Positions 62,567-64,000 of a stretch of 64,000 nucleotides of DNA are shown one piece after another (position 1 is the first letter of the stretch; each line of letters starts with the position of its first letter). The notes beneath the pieces are model-generated. The model was not told the DNA's origin. It did not search any database and was given only the letters and a program-made list of their open reading frames with translations. Origin of the DNA: a virus; IMG/VR virus record IMGVR_UViG_3300036772_000367, positions 1 to 64,000 of that record; one strand, 5' to 3'. The position numbers and the translations under genes were made by a program.

Positions 62567-63859
62567 ATGCCGACAGTACCGAATCCGCCGACAGGGGCAA
62601 CCGCGACAGCGGGAAATACTCAGGCGACGGTGACTTATACGGCTCCGGCCAATAATGGCGGGGCTACCATCACTGGCTACACCGCGACGTCTACTCCCGG
62701 TAGCTTCACCGCTTCGGTCTCGGGGGCCACGGCCACGCCCATCACGGTGACTGGTCTGACCAACGGTCAGGCGTACACCTTCACCGTGCACGCCACGAAC
62801 TCCGTGGGTAACTCCACCGAGTCCACTGCGTCCAACGCGGTCACCCCGGCCACAGTGCCCAGCGCTCCGCAGACTCCTTCGGCAACAGCAGCCAATCAAC
62901 GAGCCACGGTCTCCTTCACCGCGCCTGCCTCTACTGGAGGCGCCAGCATCACCGGCTATACGGTGACCGCGACCGACACCACAACGTCGGGCAACGGTGG
63001 CCAGACCGCTACCGGTACCACCAGTCCCATCCTGGTCACCGGTTTGACCAACGGGGACAACTACACCTTCACCGTGCACGCCACGAACGTGGCGGGTAAC
63101 TCGGTGGAATCCTCGGCCACCTCGGCGGTCAGTCCGCATACGACAGTGCCTGACCCACCCACCAACGTCACAGGTGGCTCGGGAATCGAGCAGGTGGCCG
63201 TGTCGTTCTCGTCGCCCGCGAACAATGGCGGGCACGCCATTACCAGCTATACCGTCACGGCCACCGATACCATCATCTCGGGCAACGGTGGACAGATCGC
63301 CTCCGGAGCTTCCAGCCCCATCACCGTAATCGGTCTGACGCCCGGGGACGCGTACACCTTCACCGTCCATGCCACCAACGTGACGGGTAATTCGGTGGAG
63401 TCGACTGCATCGGCCGTGAGTGTCCCCCAAGGACCGTCCAGCCCACAGGTCGCTCCCCCACCGTTCACGAATGGAACGTCCTATACAGTCACTAAGCCGA
63501 TCAACATCACGCAGCTCACCGATGAGATGACGACGGCCGCTGGTCAGGCTGTGCTGTTGTCTCCCCAGGTTTCAGCAACGTCGCCACAGCAACCTGGTGG
63601 GCCGGTGTTGAACTTCAGTATGAGTGATCCTGGCACGCTATGGGTGTCCCCTTCCACTATCTCCTCTACTGTTGTGAACAACACCATTGCGGCGCATGTG
63701 GCCAATCCTAACTATGGTTTGCCTGCTTCGGTGCAGGCATATAATGTCGTTCTGGCGCAGGTGCAGAGTAATTATGCTCTTGATCTGACTTCTAGCCAGA
63801 TGCAAACGGCGCTCAAGGGGCTGTTGCTGAATGTAGCGGCTCTGGTGACCCCTCACTAA
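62567..63859 (+). CDS. Fibronectin type III repeat protein, 430 aa
   Basis: Three consecutive FnIII domains of about 95 residues (each with PxxPT/S start, ANNGGAxITGYT or its variant, and GLTNGxxYTFTVHATN), then a C-terminal domain with helices. Phage virions display FnIII modules on head decoration, tail or fibre proteins, probably for weak glycan binding. The repeats are similar at protein level, pointing to tandem duplication. Confidence 0.9.
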   Translation: MPTVPNPPTGATATAGNTQATVTYTAPANNGGATITGYTATSTPGSFTASVSGATATPITVTGLTNGQAYTFTVHATNSVGNSTESTASNAVTPATVPSAPQTPSATAANQRATVSFTAPASTGGASITGYTVTATDTTTSGNGGQTATGTTSPILVTGLTNGDNYTFTVHATNVAGNSVESSATSAVSPHTTVPDPPTNVTGGSGIEQVAVSFSSPANNGGHAITSYTVTATDTIISGNGGQIASGASSPITVIGLTPGDAYTFTVHATNVTGNSVESTASAVSVPQGPSSPQVAPPPFTNGTSYTVTKPINITQLTDEMTTAAGQAVLLSPQVSATSPQQPGGPVLNFSMSDPGTLWVSPSTISSTVVNNTIAAHVANPNYGLPASVQAYNVVLAQVQSNYALDLTSSQMQTALKGLLLNVAALVTPH

Positions 63860-63893
63860 AAAGTCACGCACGTAGGAATGCCTGTCTTTGCTC

Positions 63894-63952
63894 CGGAGGC
63901 TCCTATCAAGAGATGACGAGATATAATCTCGATTACTTGATGGGAGCCTCCG
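63894..63952 (+). terminator. Long hairpin after the FnIII gene
   Basis: A 17-bp stem (63894-63910 with 63936-63952, one T-G pair) encloses a smaller CGAGA/TCTCG hairpin. It separates the FnIII gene from the next one and may also be regulatory. Confidence 0.65.
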
Positions 63953-63982
63953 TCATGCCTGCAAATATTATCGAGGGGTAGT

Positions 63983-64000
63983 ATGGCGGCTACCAGGCGA
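63983..64000 (+). CDS. Start of a gene cut by the window end
   Basis: ATG after GAGGGG; only MAATRR is visible. A short in-frame ATG at 63956 closes after 8 codons. Confidence 0.5.

Noticed and set aside
1-64000. CRISPR arrays, insertion sequences, integrase or attachment site
   Set aside because: No regularly spaced direct repeats, transposase or recombinase frames, or long terminal repeats seen.

Overview
The window is part of a large double-stranded DNA phage genome that infects an actinobacterium. The evidence is an Lsr2-type nucleoid protein, moderately high G+C, densely packed and overlapping small genes, many small zinc-ribbon proteins of the kind common in actinophages, a capsid/portal/tail block, and a tRNA array covering all 20 amino acids. 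All genes read on the + strand except one HNH endonuclease inside the tRNA array. No integrase, terminase or replication gene was recognised, so the window probably covers the left arm plus the start of the virion block.

Layout. (1) 247-12854: small early-type genes in ATGA/GTGA-coupled operons. They include Lsr2, a ribbon-helix-helix protein, an RtcB RNA ligase, several membrane proteins, winged-helix-like proteins and a ParB-like protein. (2) 13136-23728: the main tRNA array, with small genes between tRNAs (a VWA-domain protein, an HNH endonuclease, a truncated relative of it, and short hypothetical genes). (3) 23869-30832: a GGQ release-factor-like protein, promoter/leader-controlled single genes, and two metallophosphoesterases. 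(4) 30920-31685: a second tRNA block (Trp, Asn, Asp, Asp), followed by a second VWA protein. (5) 32502-38880: more small hypothetical genes. (6) 38880-64000: virion genes, including two intein-bearing proteins (one the probable portal), a putative tail-fibre protein, an SGNH-hydrolase tail protein, a 2120-residue multidomain protein and a fibronectin-type protein.

I count 41 tRNAs that fold as cloverleaves with a readable anticodon, one 97-nt tRNA of unclear isotype, one degenerate tRNA-like element, and three loci in which tRNA 3' and 5' halves occur in reversed order. In those three the T-arm, acceptor stem, D-arm and anticodon stem can still pair, as in circularly permuted tRNA genes. Most tRNAs are also preceded, within about 1-7 nt, by a long hairpin. 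The five Leu tRNAs cover all Leu codon boxes and all have short variable arms, whereas the four Ser tRNAs keep long ones. The initiator tRNA keeps a mispaired 1-72 position. RtcB and the GGQ protein suggest an RNA or ribosome repair and rescue function beside this translation kit; that link is inference.

A recurrent regulatory unit is spread through the early regions: a terminator hairpin whose 3' arm contains a -35-like TTGCTA, usually a -10 about 17 nt later, then a near-constant leader of the form GACCGCACCGGAGGTCATC directly before the start codon. It resembles the start-associated sequences (SAS/ESAS) described in cluster K mycobacteriophages, but has a different sequence.
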